This document shows, in pieces, positions 35,429 to 43,326 of a DNA stretch of 64,000 nucleotides. Each line of letters starts with the position of its first letter. The first letter of the stretch is position 1. The stretch lies in contig JARHVB010000082.1 of NCBI GenBank assembly GCA_029222685.1, positions 1,748-65,747 on the forward strand, written 5' to 3'. The position numbers and the translations under genes are program-made. The DNA is from Terripilifer ovatus. GTDB lineage: Bacteria; Pseudomonadota; Alphaproteobacteria; Rhizobiales; Beijerinckiaceae. A model generated the notes under the pieces. That model had not been told where the DNA came from. It did not search any database and saw only the letters and a list, made by a program, of their open reading frames with translations.

Positions 35429-37144
35429 ATGCAACTTGACCCCATCGAGCTCGAAATCATCAAGGGACGTCTGGAAGAAGCAGCCCTGACGATGGAGAAC
35501 CAGCTTTTCCACAGTGGCTATTCGCCGATCCTGCGCGAATCCTTCGACGGCAGCGCCGCCATCCTCGACCGAAATGGCGGCGTCGTGCTGAGCGCCGGCA
35601 TGCCGATCCATCTGTTCCCCTATTACTATTCGGCCAGGGCGGTGATCGAGATCTGGGGCGGGGAGATGTCGCCCGGTGATTCCTTCCTGATCAATGACCC
35701 CTATCTGGGCGGAAGCCTGCATGTTCCCGACACGGCGATCATCACGCCGTTCTTTCATGGCGATCGTCTGGCGGGGTTCTGCGCCAGCATGGCACACAAG
35801 CCCGACATGGGCGGGCTTGTGGTCGGCTCTTCGAGCCCGAATGCGCGGGAGATCTATCACGAGGGCATTCAATTTCCTGCGGTCCGATACTGGTCAAGTG
35901 CAGGTCCGAGCCGCGATATCGAAAATATGATCAAGAGCAACTCGCGCAGTTCCGATGAGGTGATCGGCGATCTGCGCTCGCAGGTCGGATGCACTCGTGT
36001 CGGCTGTTCGCGCTTGACCGAATTATTCGACCGTTACGGCACGGAGACGATGATCGAGGCGTTCGAAAGCCTGATCGCCGGATCGGAGCGGCGCATCCGT
36101 GCCAAAGTTGCGGCGATGCCGGACGGCGTGTCGGAGGCGACAGCCACCCTCGATCATGACGGCGTCGACGTGGCAAAGCCGCTGACCATTCGCCTGAAGA
36201 TGACCAAGGCGGCCGATGCGCTGACGCTCGACTTCTCGAGTACCGATCCGCGCGCCATAGGGCCTGTCAATCTGCGGCCGCAGGCGATGGAATCGGCATC
36301 GGCGGTCGGCGTTCTCAGCCTGCTCGATCCGACCATCCCGATCAACGACGCCTGCAGGCGCGCCATCACCTTCGTGAATCCGCCCGGCACGATCACCCAT
36401 GCGGTGAAGCCGAACCCGATCAACAATTATTATCCGACCCTGCATCTTGTGTGCAGCGTCACGCAGACGGCATTTGCCGGCCTCAGTCCCGACCGCGCGG
36501 TGGCGCCCTCGGGCCTCGGCGTCGGCGGCATGCTGTTCGGCTATCCCAGGAAGCGCAACGGCAAGCCGGGCGTGCAATATGAGCTTATGTGCCCGTCGCT
36601 GGGCGGCACGCCCTCGCAGGACGGATCGTTCCTGGTCATGCCGGTGGCGCAGATCACGCCGAGCCAGCCGATCGAAATTCTCGAAACCGAATACCCGATC
36701 GAGGTCCTGCGCTTCGAGCCGCTGATCGATACGGCCGGCGCCGGCAAATATCGCGGCGGATCGGGCTGGATACGCGAATATCGCATTCTTTCCAATGCGG
36801 TCTGCACGGTACGCATGGGGCAGTTCGCCCATGGGTCGTGGGGCATCAACGGCGGGCATGCGCCGAACCTCGCCAGTTGCGCCATCAATCCCGGCAGCAA
36901 CAAGGAAGACCAACTGCCGATCCTGGCAACGCGCGATATTGCGCCGGGGGATATCTTCCGGGTCGTGCTGGCAGGCGGCGGCGGATACGGACCGCCGATG
37001 GAACGCGATCCGGCCCTCGTGGCCCAGGATGCGGCGGACGGAATCGTCTCCATCGCCGCCGCGCGGACGGACTATAAAGTCGCGCTGAGCGACGATTTCC
37101 AGGTCGATGCGAAAACCACGGCCATTTTGCGCGGCATCGCTTGA
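35429..37144 (+). CDS. Hydantoinase/oxoprolinase family protein, B subunit (HyuB-like)
   Basis: A 571-residue HyuB-type protein: DPIELEIIKGRLEEAALTM at the start, then FLINDPYLGGSLHVPD, ENMIKSNSRSSDEVIGDLRSQV, and GKYRGGSGWIREYRI towards the end, all characteristic. It forms a complex with the HyuA-like protein and contributes the second active-site half. Length is normal. It ends 109 bases before the MFS gene. Confidence 0.92.
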   Translation: MQLDPIELEIIKGRLEEAALTMENQLFHSGYSPILRESFDGSAAILDRNGGVVLSAGMPIHLFPYYYSARAVIEIWGGEMSPGDSFLINDPYLGGSLHVPDTAIITPFFHGDRLAGFCASMAHKPDMGGLVVGSSSPNAREIYHEGIQFPAVRYWSSAGPSRDIENMIKSNSRSSDEVIGDLRSQVGCTRVGCSRLTELFDRYGTETMIEAFESLIAGSERRIRAKVAAMPDGVSEATATLDHDGVDVAKPLTIRLKMTKAADALTLDFSSTDPRAIGPVNLRPQAMESASAVGVLSLLDPTIPINDACRRAITFVNPPGTITHAVKPNPINNYYPTLHLVCSVTQTAFAGLSPDRAVAPSGLGVGGMLFGYPRKRNGKPGVQYELMCPSLGGTPSQDGSFLVMPVAQITPSQPIEILETEYPIEVLRFEPLIDTAGAGKYRGGSGWIREYRILSNAVCTVRMGQFAHGSWGINGGHAPNLASCAINPGSNKEDQLPILATRDIAPGDIFRVVLAGGGGYGPPMERDPALVAQDAADGIVSIAAARTDYKVALSDDFQVDAKTTAILRGIA

Positions 37145-37253
37145 TCGCCGCAAGGTGCCTTCCATATACAAGCCGGACTGATCGATAGAGATCGTCCCGG
37201 GAAAGAGGTTGGACGGTTATGCCTGATACGACGACAGCGTAACGGGCCATTTG

Positions 37254-39242
37254 ATGACCAGCCAGGAAACGCAGGCACTTGCCGTTCCCGCCCCGCCGCA
37301 ACAGCCCGTCAAAGTGATTTTCGGCGCGCTGATGCTGGTGCTGCTGCTGGCCTCGCTCGACCAGACGATCGTCTCGACCGCGCTGCCGACCATTGTCGGC
37401 GAGTTTGGCGGGCTCGAGCATCTCTCCTGGATCGTGACTGCCTATATGCTCTCGACCACCGTCGTGACGCCGCTCTACGGTAAGCTCGGCGACCTGTTCG
37501 GGCGCAAGATTGTGCTGCAGAGCGCCATCGTGCTGTTTCTCGTCGGCTCAGTCCTGTGCGGGCTCAGCCGGTCGATGGGCGAACTCATCGCCTTCCGCGC
37601 GCTGCAGGGCCTGGGCGGCGGCGGCCTCATCGTCACCACCATGGCGGTGGTCGGCGATATCATGTCGCCGCGCGAGCGTGGACGCTACCAGGGCATTTTC
37701 GGCGCCGTGTTCGGCCTTTCCACCGTGCTGGGGCCGCTGATCGGCGGCTTCTTCGTCGAACATCTGAGCTGGCGCTGGATCTTCTATATCAACCTGCCGT
37801 TCGGGCTCCTGGTGCTCGTCGTCATCGGCTGGGCGCTCACGGCGCCGTCCGAGCGGCGGCAGCCGAAGATCGACTATGCCGGCGCGGCATTGCTCACCGT
37901 CGCGCTGACGGCGCTCATCCTGTTCACCAGCCTCGGCGGCCACACCTTCGCGTGGAACTCGCCGCAGATCCTCGGGATGATCGCGCTCACGGTGCTGGGG
38001 CTCATCGGCTTCCTCTTCGTCGAACATCATGCCGACGAGCCGATCCTGCCGCTGCGGCTGTTTGCCAACCGCACCTTCGTCGTGTCGTGCTCGGTCGGCT
38101 TCATCGTCGGCATCTCGATGTTCGGCGCGGTCACTTTCATGCCGGTCTATCTGCAGGTGGCGAAGGGTGTGAGCCCGTCCACCGCCGGCCTCTTGCTGAC
38201 GCCGATGATGGCCGGCGTGCTCGTGACTTCGATCACCAGCGGCCAGATCATCAGCCGCATCGGTCGCTATCGCATCTTTCCGATCATAGGCACCGCCGTC
38301 ATGACCGTGGGGCTGGCACTGCTGGCGACGCTCGGCACGGCCAGCAGCAACTGGCAGGCTTCGATCTACATGCTGGTGTTGGGCCTCGGCCTCGGCATGG
38401 TGATGCAGGTGCTGGTGATGGCGGTGCAGAACGCCGTCGACTACCGCGAGCTCGGCGTGGCGACTTCGGGCACAACCTTGTTCCGCTCCACCGGCGGCTC
38501 GGTCGGCGTATCGCTGTTCGGCGCCATTTTCGCGGTAAGCCTTGCCAACGGCGTTGCCGCGCGATTGCCGGCAGGCATTCCGCTGCATGCGGGAACCGAT
38601 CCGACTGCCATCCAGGCCCTGCCGCCGGATGTACGCGCCATCTATCTCGATGTCTTCACCACGGCGTTGCATCCGGTTTTCGTGCTGGCGGCAATATTGA
38701 GCGCGCTCGCCTTCGTTCTGGCCTTGCTGCTGAAGGAAGAGCCGTTGCGCGGCCCGGCGCGGGCCGAGACAGTGGCCAAGACCTTCGCCTCGCCGCGCGA
38801 TGCGACTTCGGTGAAGGAACTGGAGACGATCCTCAACCAGATCGAACAGCGCGATGACCGCTGGACGATCATCCAGCGCATGGCGCGGGCGCTGGAGGAG
38901 CCGCTTGCGCCCGACGAAATCTGGTTGCTGGTGCAGCTCTGCCGGCAAGGCGCGCCCGTACAACCTTCCGTCTTGAGCGAGCGCTTCAGCACGCCCCGCG
39001 CACGCGTCGACGACATCGCCGACCGGCTGACGGCAGCGGGATTTGTCGAACCCTTGCTAGACGAGAACTTACGCGTGACCACCGCCGGCCAGCAGCAATT
39101 CGAACGCATGATCGCCGCCTACCGCGCCAGGCTGGCGAACTTTCTCGAGCGCTGGTCGCCGGAAGACCACGCCGAAGTCCGCGCCATGCTGACCGCCCGT
39201 GCCCGTTCGCTCGTCGAAGAGGTGCCCGTCGCGCCGGCGTGA
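37254..39242 (+). CDS. DHA2 MFS exporter with C-terminal winged-helix domain
   Basis: A 662-residue protein. The first about 500 residues are a 14-helix drug exporter of the DHA2 group (LDQTIVSTALPTIVGEF; YGKLGDLFGRKIVL; GPLIGGFFVEHLSW). The last about 150 residues are soluble and read as a MarR-like winged helix: DEIWLLVQLCRQGAP, VLSERFSTPRARVDDIADRL as helix-turn-helix, GFVEPLLDENLRVTTAGQQQF as wing. The start is ATG 37254 rather than the TTG before it. The fused domain could sense substrate or bind partners. Nearby GST and HyuAB genes give no clear substrate. Confidence 0.88.
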   Translation: MTSQETQALAVPAPPQQPVKVIFGALMLVLLLASLDQTIVSTALPTIVGEFGGLEHLSWIVTAYMLSTTVVTPLYGKLGDLFGRKIVLQSAIVLFLVGSVLCGLSRSMGELIAFRALQGLGGGGLIVTTMAVVGDIMSPRERGRYQGIFGAVFGLSTVLGPLIGGFFVEHLSWRWIFYINLPFGLLVLVVIGWALTAPSERRQPKIDYAGAALLTVALTALILFTSLGGHTFAWNSPQILGMIALTVLGLIGFLFVEHHADEPILPLRLFANRTFVVSCSVGFIVGISMFGAVTFMPVYLQVAKGVSPSTAGLLLTPMMAGVLVTSITSGQIISRIGRYRIFPIIGTAVMTVGLALLATLGTASSNWQASIYMLVLGLGLGMVMQVLVMAVQNAVDYRELGVATSGTTLFRSTGGSVGVSLFGAIFAVSLANGVAARLPAGIPLHAGTDPTAIQALPPDVRAIYLDVFTTALHPVFVLAAILSALAFVLALLLKEEPLRGPARAETVAKTFASPRDATSVKELETILNQIEQRDDRWTIIQRMARALEEPLAPDEIWLLVQLCRQGAPVQPSVLSERFSTPRARVDDIADRLTAAGFVEPLLDENLRVTTAGQQQFERMIAAYRARLANFLERWSPEDHAEVRAMLTARARSLVEEVPVAPA

Positions 39243-39264
39243 ATGGCCGGGAAAGTCGATGCAA

Positions 39265-40008
39265 TCAACCGGTCGTTTCGTTCGCCGGCAAAGGCCGGAA
39301 CGTATCCTGCACCTGAGGACGCGCCATGATGCGTTCGTGCCATTCGCAGGTGCGCGGATAGAGCGCGGGCGTCAGCCGGTCCGGAAGAATACGTTGCCTG
39401 TACCGGTCGATGAACGGAATCATGTTGATGTCGGCCAGGGAGTATTGCGATCCGGCGAGATACGGGCCTGAGTCCAGGGCGCGCTCGACCTTGAGCACGA
39501 TATCCTCGGCTTTCTGCTGGGCCGCGGCCAGTTCGTCGTCATTGAAGCCCTCGCCAAGGGCGATCTTGGTCATGATGACGCGTCTGTCCCGCAGCGGAAA
39601 CCGTTCGATTGCATCGGCACGGGTGGCATCGTCGAGTTGTTTGGCAGCGTCGCCCATCCCGCCGCGCGCCGTAAATGCGAACACCATGTTCGGCGCCAGC
39701 GCTTCATCGGAGATCTTGGCCCACACCCTCATACGCGCCCGCTCGGCCGGGCTTTTCGGCCGCAACGGAATGTCGGGGAATGTATCGTCCAGATATTCGT
39801 TGATGACGGTCGATTCGATGATGATCTCGCCATCGTGCACGAGCGTCGGGACGACGCCGTTTGGATTGAGTTTGAGGTATTCGGGCCTGTGCTGCTCGAA
39901 CCGATTGATGTTCACGAACCGGCCGACATAGTCGATCTCCTTTTCCCTGAGGCACAACCTCACCTTCTTGGAGCAGGCGGTCAGCCCGGCATGATATAGT
40001 TCCAGCAT
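39265..40008 (-). CDS. Glutathione S-transferase family protein
   Basis: A 247-residue GST: LYHAGLTACSKKVRLCLREK with a possible catalytic Ser or Cys in the ACSKK motif, then LNPNGVVPTLVHDG and ESTVINEYLDD for glutathione binding, and a helical C-terminal domain with YSLADINMIPFIDRY. Last gene of the leftward catabolic operon, 36 bases after the Bug protein gene. GSTs in such operons often act as isomerases, ether cleavers or dehalogenases; the choice cannot be made here. Confidence 0.87.
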   Translation of the reverse strand: MLELYHAGLTACSKKVRLCLREKEIDYVGRFVNINRFEQHRPEYLKLNPNGVVPTLVHDGEIIIESTVINEYLDDTFPDIPLRPKSPAERARMRVWAKISDEALAPNMVFAFTARGGMGDAAKQLDDATRADAIERFPLRDRRVIMTKIALGEGFNDDELAAAQQKAEDIVLKVERALDSGPYLAGSQYSLADINMIPFIDRYRQRILPDRLTPALYPRTCEWHERIMARPQVQDTFRPLPANETTG

Positions 40009-40044
40009 CGGCGGGTCCCTCCAGCGTCTTGGGCGTCTATACCG

Positions 40045-41067
40045 CTAGTTTCGAGCCTCTACGAGGCGTCTGGTACGTTCGACGATGGAGGCCGGCGTCG
40101 CATACAGTTTCATGATGATCCTCTGCACGTCGACGCCGCTGGTCGGGGAGATGTCGGCATCCATCGTCCGCACCTCCTTCAGCAGTGCGGGGTCCGCCAT
40201 CGCCGCGTCGAAGGCCTTGCGCAGCACGGCAACGGTTGCCGCCGGAGTGCCCGGCGGTACGGCGAAGGGCCGGTTGATCGATGTTGCTCCGGTCAGCAAT
40301 TCGAGCGCCTGAACATCCTCCGGCTTCGGAATGATCTGCGATGCAAGCGGGACTTCCGGCAATTCAGAGTTCTTTTCCGCGCCTATCTGCAGGAGGATTT
40401 GCGCTTTCTTTTCCAGCAACCAATCGGGCCGCGCGGCCTTCAGGGACGAGTATGAAATTCCGCAGCGGCCGTTGACTTCGCCCCGTTCCATGGCCATCAG
40501 CGTATCCCTCGTCGTCTGATAGCCGGAGACCACGCGAAACCTGGTTTTCAGGACATCGTTGAGCACGAGGGGAATGGTGTCGGTCTCGGAGCCCGCGCCC
40601 GTTCCGGCGAGGATCATCTCGCCATGTCTGGCGTCGTCCAGGGTATGGAACTTGCTGTCTGCCCACGAAACGCAGATCGTGACGTCGCGGCTCATCGCCC
40701 CGATCCAATGGAACTGGCTCATGTCATAGCCAGGTTTACGAGCACCGACCAAGGGCTCAACAATCGGTCCACTTGGAAATGTCGCCATTGCCGAACCGTC
40801 TTTCGGAGCCGTCTGCGCCATGAAGGTGGCGGCGCGAATGCCTCCGGCTCCCGGCATCGCCTGAACCGTAATGACGGTGTCCGGAGAAATATGTTTCGCC
40901 ATATGAGGCGCGAGAATGCGGGCATAAATATCCATCCCGCTTCCGGCGCCGCCGGCGATATAGATGACGATATTACGCGGGATCTTCGCCTCCTGTGCGG
41001 AGGCAACTCCGATGGTTGCAAGCAGCCCGATCGTGACGTTCGGCAGACGTGGCACCCTGACTGGCAT
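40045..41067 (-). CDS. Bug/TctC-type tricarboxylate-family substrate-binding protein
   Basis: A 340-residue binding protein with a short signal peptide ending GVASAQ. The segments PRNIVIYIAGGAGSGMDIYARILAPHMA, PDTVITVQAMPGAGGIRAATFM and GPIVEPLVGARKPGYDMSQFHWIG are Bug-family features. ATG 41067 follows GGGAGGGAAC. These proteins serve tripartite tricarboxylate transporters or act as sensors; no TctA or TctB membrane gene is in the window. It lies 29 bases after the cupin gene. Confidence 0.87.
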   Translation of the reverse strand: MPVRVPRLPNVTIGLLATIGVASAQEAKIPRNIVIYIAGGAGSGMDIYARILAPHMAKHISPDTVITVQAMPGAGGIRAATFMAQTAPKDGSAMATFPSGPIVEPLVGARKPGYDMSQFHWIGAMSRDVTICVSWADSKFHTLDDARHGEMILAGTGAGSETDTIPLVLNDVLKTRFRVVSGYQTTRDTLMAMERGEVNGRCGISYSSLKAARPDWLLEKKAQILLQIGAEKNSELPEVPLASQIIPKPEDVQALELLTGATSINRPFAVPPGTPAATVAVLRKAFDAAMADPALLKEVRTMDADISPTSGVDVQRIIMKLYATPASIVERTRRLVEARN

Positions 41068-41096
41068 GTTCCCTCCCGGAACGTTCTAAACTCTCG

Positions 41097-41636
41097 TTAA
41101 ACGGGTTCTGCATCCAACAGCACGAATGCAAGCACAGCGGGCTGCTCGCTTCGGTTGCTCCACGCATGGTTGGTGCCGCGCTGGACGAGCACTTCGCCCG
41201 CCTTGAGCAACACCTCGCCCTTCTCCATGACCGCATAGATCTCGCCCGACAGGACAATGGCGTAATCGATGGAACTGGTTTTGTGAAAGCCCGGGTGTCG
41301 CTGTCCCGACTTGTCGAGGGCAGAGGCACGACCGCTGCCGTCGTCGACAGAAGAAGCATGCTCGGCGTTGAGGGCGGGAAGCCGCTCCGAATCGGGCGGA
41401 TAGTTTATGATGCGGAAGACGCTGCCATTCTGCGGCGGCGGCAGACGGAACGGGCTCAGCGTCGGATCCTCGACGCCGGTGTTGGAGGCGGGCGAAGCCT
41501 GCGTTTTCCAGAGCTCGGTCACGATCGAACTCCCAGGGCTGCGCTGATATACGTGGGGGGCGACATCGTCGATGATGAAGCAGGAGTGTCCTTCGGAATC
41601 GTGACCGGTTACGACGCGGCGGATTGGTTGTGACAT
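41097..41636 (-). CDS. Cupin domain protein, copy 1 of 3 paralogues
   Basis: A 179-residue protein. After RRVVTGHDSEGHSCFIIDD and FRIINYPPDS comes a C-terminal cupin barrel: HKTSSIDYAIVLSGEIYAVMEKGE (motif 1, with a single His-Lys instead of the usual HxH) and AGEVLVQRGTNHAWSNR (motif 2, His and Asn intact). ATG 41636 follows GAGGGAACC. It is a clear paralogue of the cupins at 48747-49277 and 54214-54750. Function unknown; cupins in such islands are often dioxygenases, isomerases or binding proteins. Confidence 0.87.
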   Translation of the reverse strand: MSQPIRRVVTGHDSEGHSCFIIDDVAPHVYQRSPGSSIVTELWKTQASPASNTGVEDPTLSPFRLPPPQNGSVFRIINYPPDSERLPALNAEHASSVDDGSGRASALDKSGQRHPGFHKTSSIDYAIVLSGEIYAVMEKGEVLLKAGEVLVQRGTNHAWSNRSEQPAVLAFVLLDAEPV

Positions 41637-41667
41637 TGGTTCCCTCGTTTTGGCGCCGGTCTGAGCC

Positions 41668-42071
41668 CTACGGCAGCCTTTCCCACGTCAGGGCTCGCTG
41701 GGTCGTGATATCGTGATTGAAATCGTGGGAAACCGGCGGCGCCAGGATCAGGCGACCGCCTTCGAACGTGAAATGGCGTATCTGGCGTGTGCCGACCCAG
41801 GGTGCGCGGGTCGCCATGTCCACAATGTGGACGACCGTACTGCCCTCGATCTCCCAGCTTCCAGCGTAGGAGATAAAGGTCGGCTGGTCCTTGTCCGGAT
41901 CCCGGCGGCTTATGAGCACCATCACGCGACGTTCTTCGGTGTAGCAAATATAGCCGGACTGGTGGATGCCGCGGCCAAGTTGTTCTCCGGATGCCGGATC
42001 CCGGCGGTCAACGCCAACCAAAACCGCCATGTTCCGTAAAATCGCGCACGTTCAAAGCCATCCGGGGTCAT
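41668..42071 (-). pseudogene. Lipocalin-like domain protein, frameshifted
   Basis: The reading frame from ATG 42071 gives MTPDGFERARFYGTWRF and then runs into a foreign frame, whereas another frame continues LVGVDRRDPASGEQLGRG through GYICYTEERRVMVLIS, SYAGSWEIEGSTVVHIVD and RQIRHFTFEGG to a stop at 41668. Together they form one lipocalin-like domain protein (about 134 residues). Adding one T to the T-run whose complement is 42020-42023 restores the frame exactly, so this is a one-base deletion or a sequencing error. It lies between the cupin (31 bases) and a Bug protein gene. If translated from the internal ATG at 42030 it would lack the GTW start motif. Confidence 0.75.
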
Positions 42072-42194
42072 CCTGCGTGCGTCTCCCTGCATATCCGCCG
42101 GTTCGAAGGGCTCGCGTGCAGGCCCTCCCGCGGATTTATTTTTGCATGGCGACGGTAGGTCGAGCGGGAGATTCGTCAACCCTCAAAATGGATA

Positions 42195-42211
42195 TGTCCG
42201 ATAGCCGGACA
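42195..42211. promoter_or_regulatory. Short dyad upstream of the lipocalin-like gene
   Basis: TGTCCG (42195-42200) and CGGACA (42206-42211) are inverted copies with a 5-base spacer. The preceding bases read TATGTC, the same half-site as in the IclR-region palindrome TATGTCGGACATA at 46205-46217. It may be a second IclR site inside the operon; the match is short. Confidence 0.35.
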
Positions 42212-42265
42212 AGCAGGGCGGGAGGCCAACCGGCCGATACCAGCCGCGCCGGGGTCAGCTGCCGG

Positions 42266-43276
42266 TCATTTCGCGAACTGAATATTGCGATCTGCGATGA
42301 GTTTCCGGAACTGGTCCGCCTCCGGCTTCAGCAGCGCTTCGGCTTCCTGCGCTGAATTGCCGACGACGACCTGTCCCATAGCAACGAGTTTCGAATTTAC
42401 CTCCGGTGTTTCCAGCGAATGCCGGAACGCGGCATTAAGCTGCGCCATGATCTCGGCCGGCACGTTGGCCGGAGCCAGCAACAGCGTCGATGACGAAACG
42501 GAGTAGCCCGGCAGGCCGCTTTCCGCCAGCGTCGGTATGGATGGATTCAGCTTCGAGCGAACCGGGCCGGTGATGGCCAGGGGTACCAGCAGTTTCCCTT
42601 CGATCGGCGACGTCCCGGTGCCGAGATCGACGAAGCAGAACTGGACAACACCGGCTGCTGCGTCCTGGATTGCCTGCGAAGCGCCACGATAATTGACGTC
42701 GACATATTCGACGCCGGCCTGCGCCTTGAACAGTTCGGAGACCAGCATGGTGGTGGCGCTGTTGGAGGCGTGATTCAATTTTCCCGGATTGGCTTTGAGA
42801 TAGCGGATGAAGTCGCCGATCGTTTTGACGGGAAGCGACGGGTTGACCAGCAGCACGAAGTCAGTGGTCGTCGCCGTCGTAACCGGTGTCAGATCGTGCA
42901 GCGGATCGAGCGGCATATTGGGAAAGACGAATGGATTTACGGTTATGCCGGAACTGGCGATGAACAGCAGCGTGTAGCCATCAGGTGCTGCCTTGGCGAC
43001 GGCATCCATGCCGATGATCCAGTTGGCGCCCGGCTTGTTTTCGATATAGACCTGCTGCTTCAGGACTTCGCTGGCCTTGATTGCCATCAGCCTCGAAATA
43101 ACATCGAGCGCGCCGCCGGCGGCGGCCGGGACGACGATCCGGATCGGCCGGTTGGGAAAGGTCTGCGCCGCAGAGGGGCTGACCGCAATCCATAGCGTGG
43201 CGGCAACCAGGAGAAATGCAGCAAGACATGCAGCAAGACATGAACGAGCGCTGACGCTCCCATTTTGCACAGGCAT
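42266..43276 (-). CDS. Bug/TctC-type substrate-binding protein
   Basis: A 336-residue binding protein with a long signal peptide (CLAACLAAFLLVAATLWIAV to SPSAAQ). Family features: FPNRPIRIVVPAAAGGALDVISR, VYIENKPGANWIIGMDAVAKA, PDGYTLLFIASSGITVNPF and YVDVNYRGASQAIQDAAAG. The frame is open further upstream, but GGGGAGG just before 43279 sets the start at ATG 43276 or the adjacent ATG 43279. It follows the TPP enzyme gene by 50 bases and is one of two Bug proteins in this operon. Confidence 0.88.
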   Translation of the reverse strand: MPVQNGSVSARSCLAACLAAFLLVAATLWIAVSPSAAQTFPNRPIRIVVPAAAGGALDVISRLMAIKASEVLKQQVYIENKPGANWIIGMDAVAKAAPDGYTLLFIASSGITVNPFVFPNMPLDPLHDLTPVTTATTTDFVLLVNPSLPVKTIGDFIRYLKANPGKLNHASNSATTMLVSELFKAQAGVEYVDVNYRGASQAIQDAAAGVVQFCFVDLGTGTSPIEGKLLVPLAITGPVRSKLNPSIPTLAESGLPGYSVSSSTLLLAPANVPAEIMAQLNAAFRHSLETPEVNSKLVAMGQVVVGNSAQEAEALLKPEADQFRKLIADRNIQFAK

Positions 43277-43326
43277 CATCCAACCTCCCCGTAAGATCAA
43301 CCGCCAGCCCTTAAGGGCTTTTTCCG

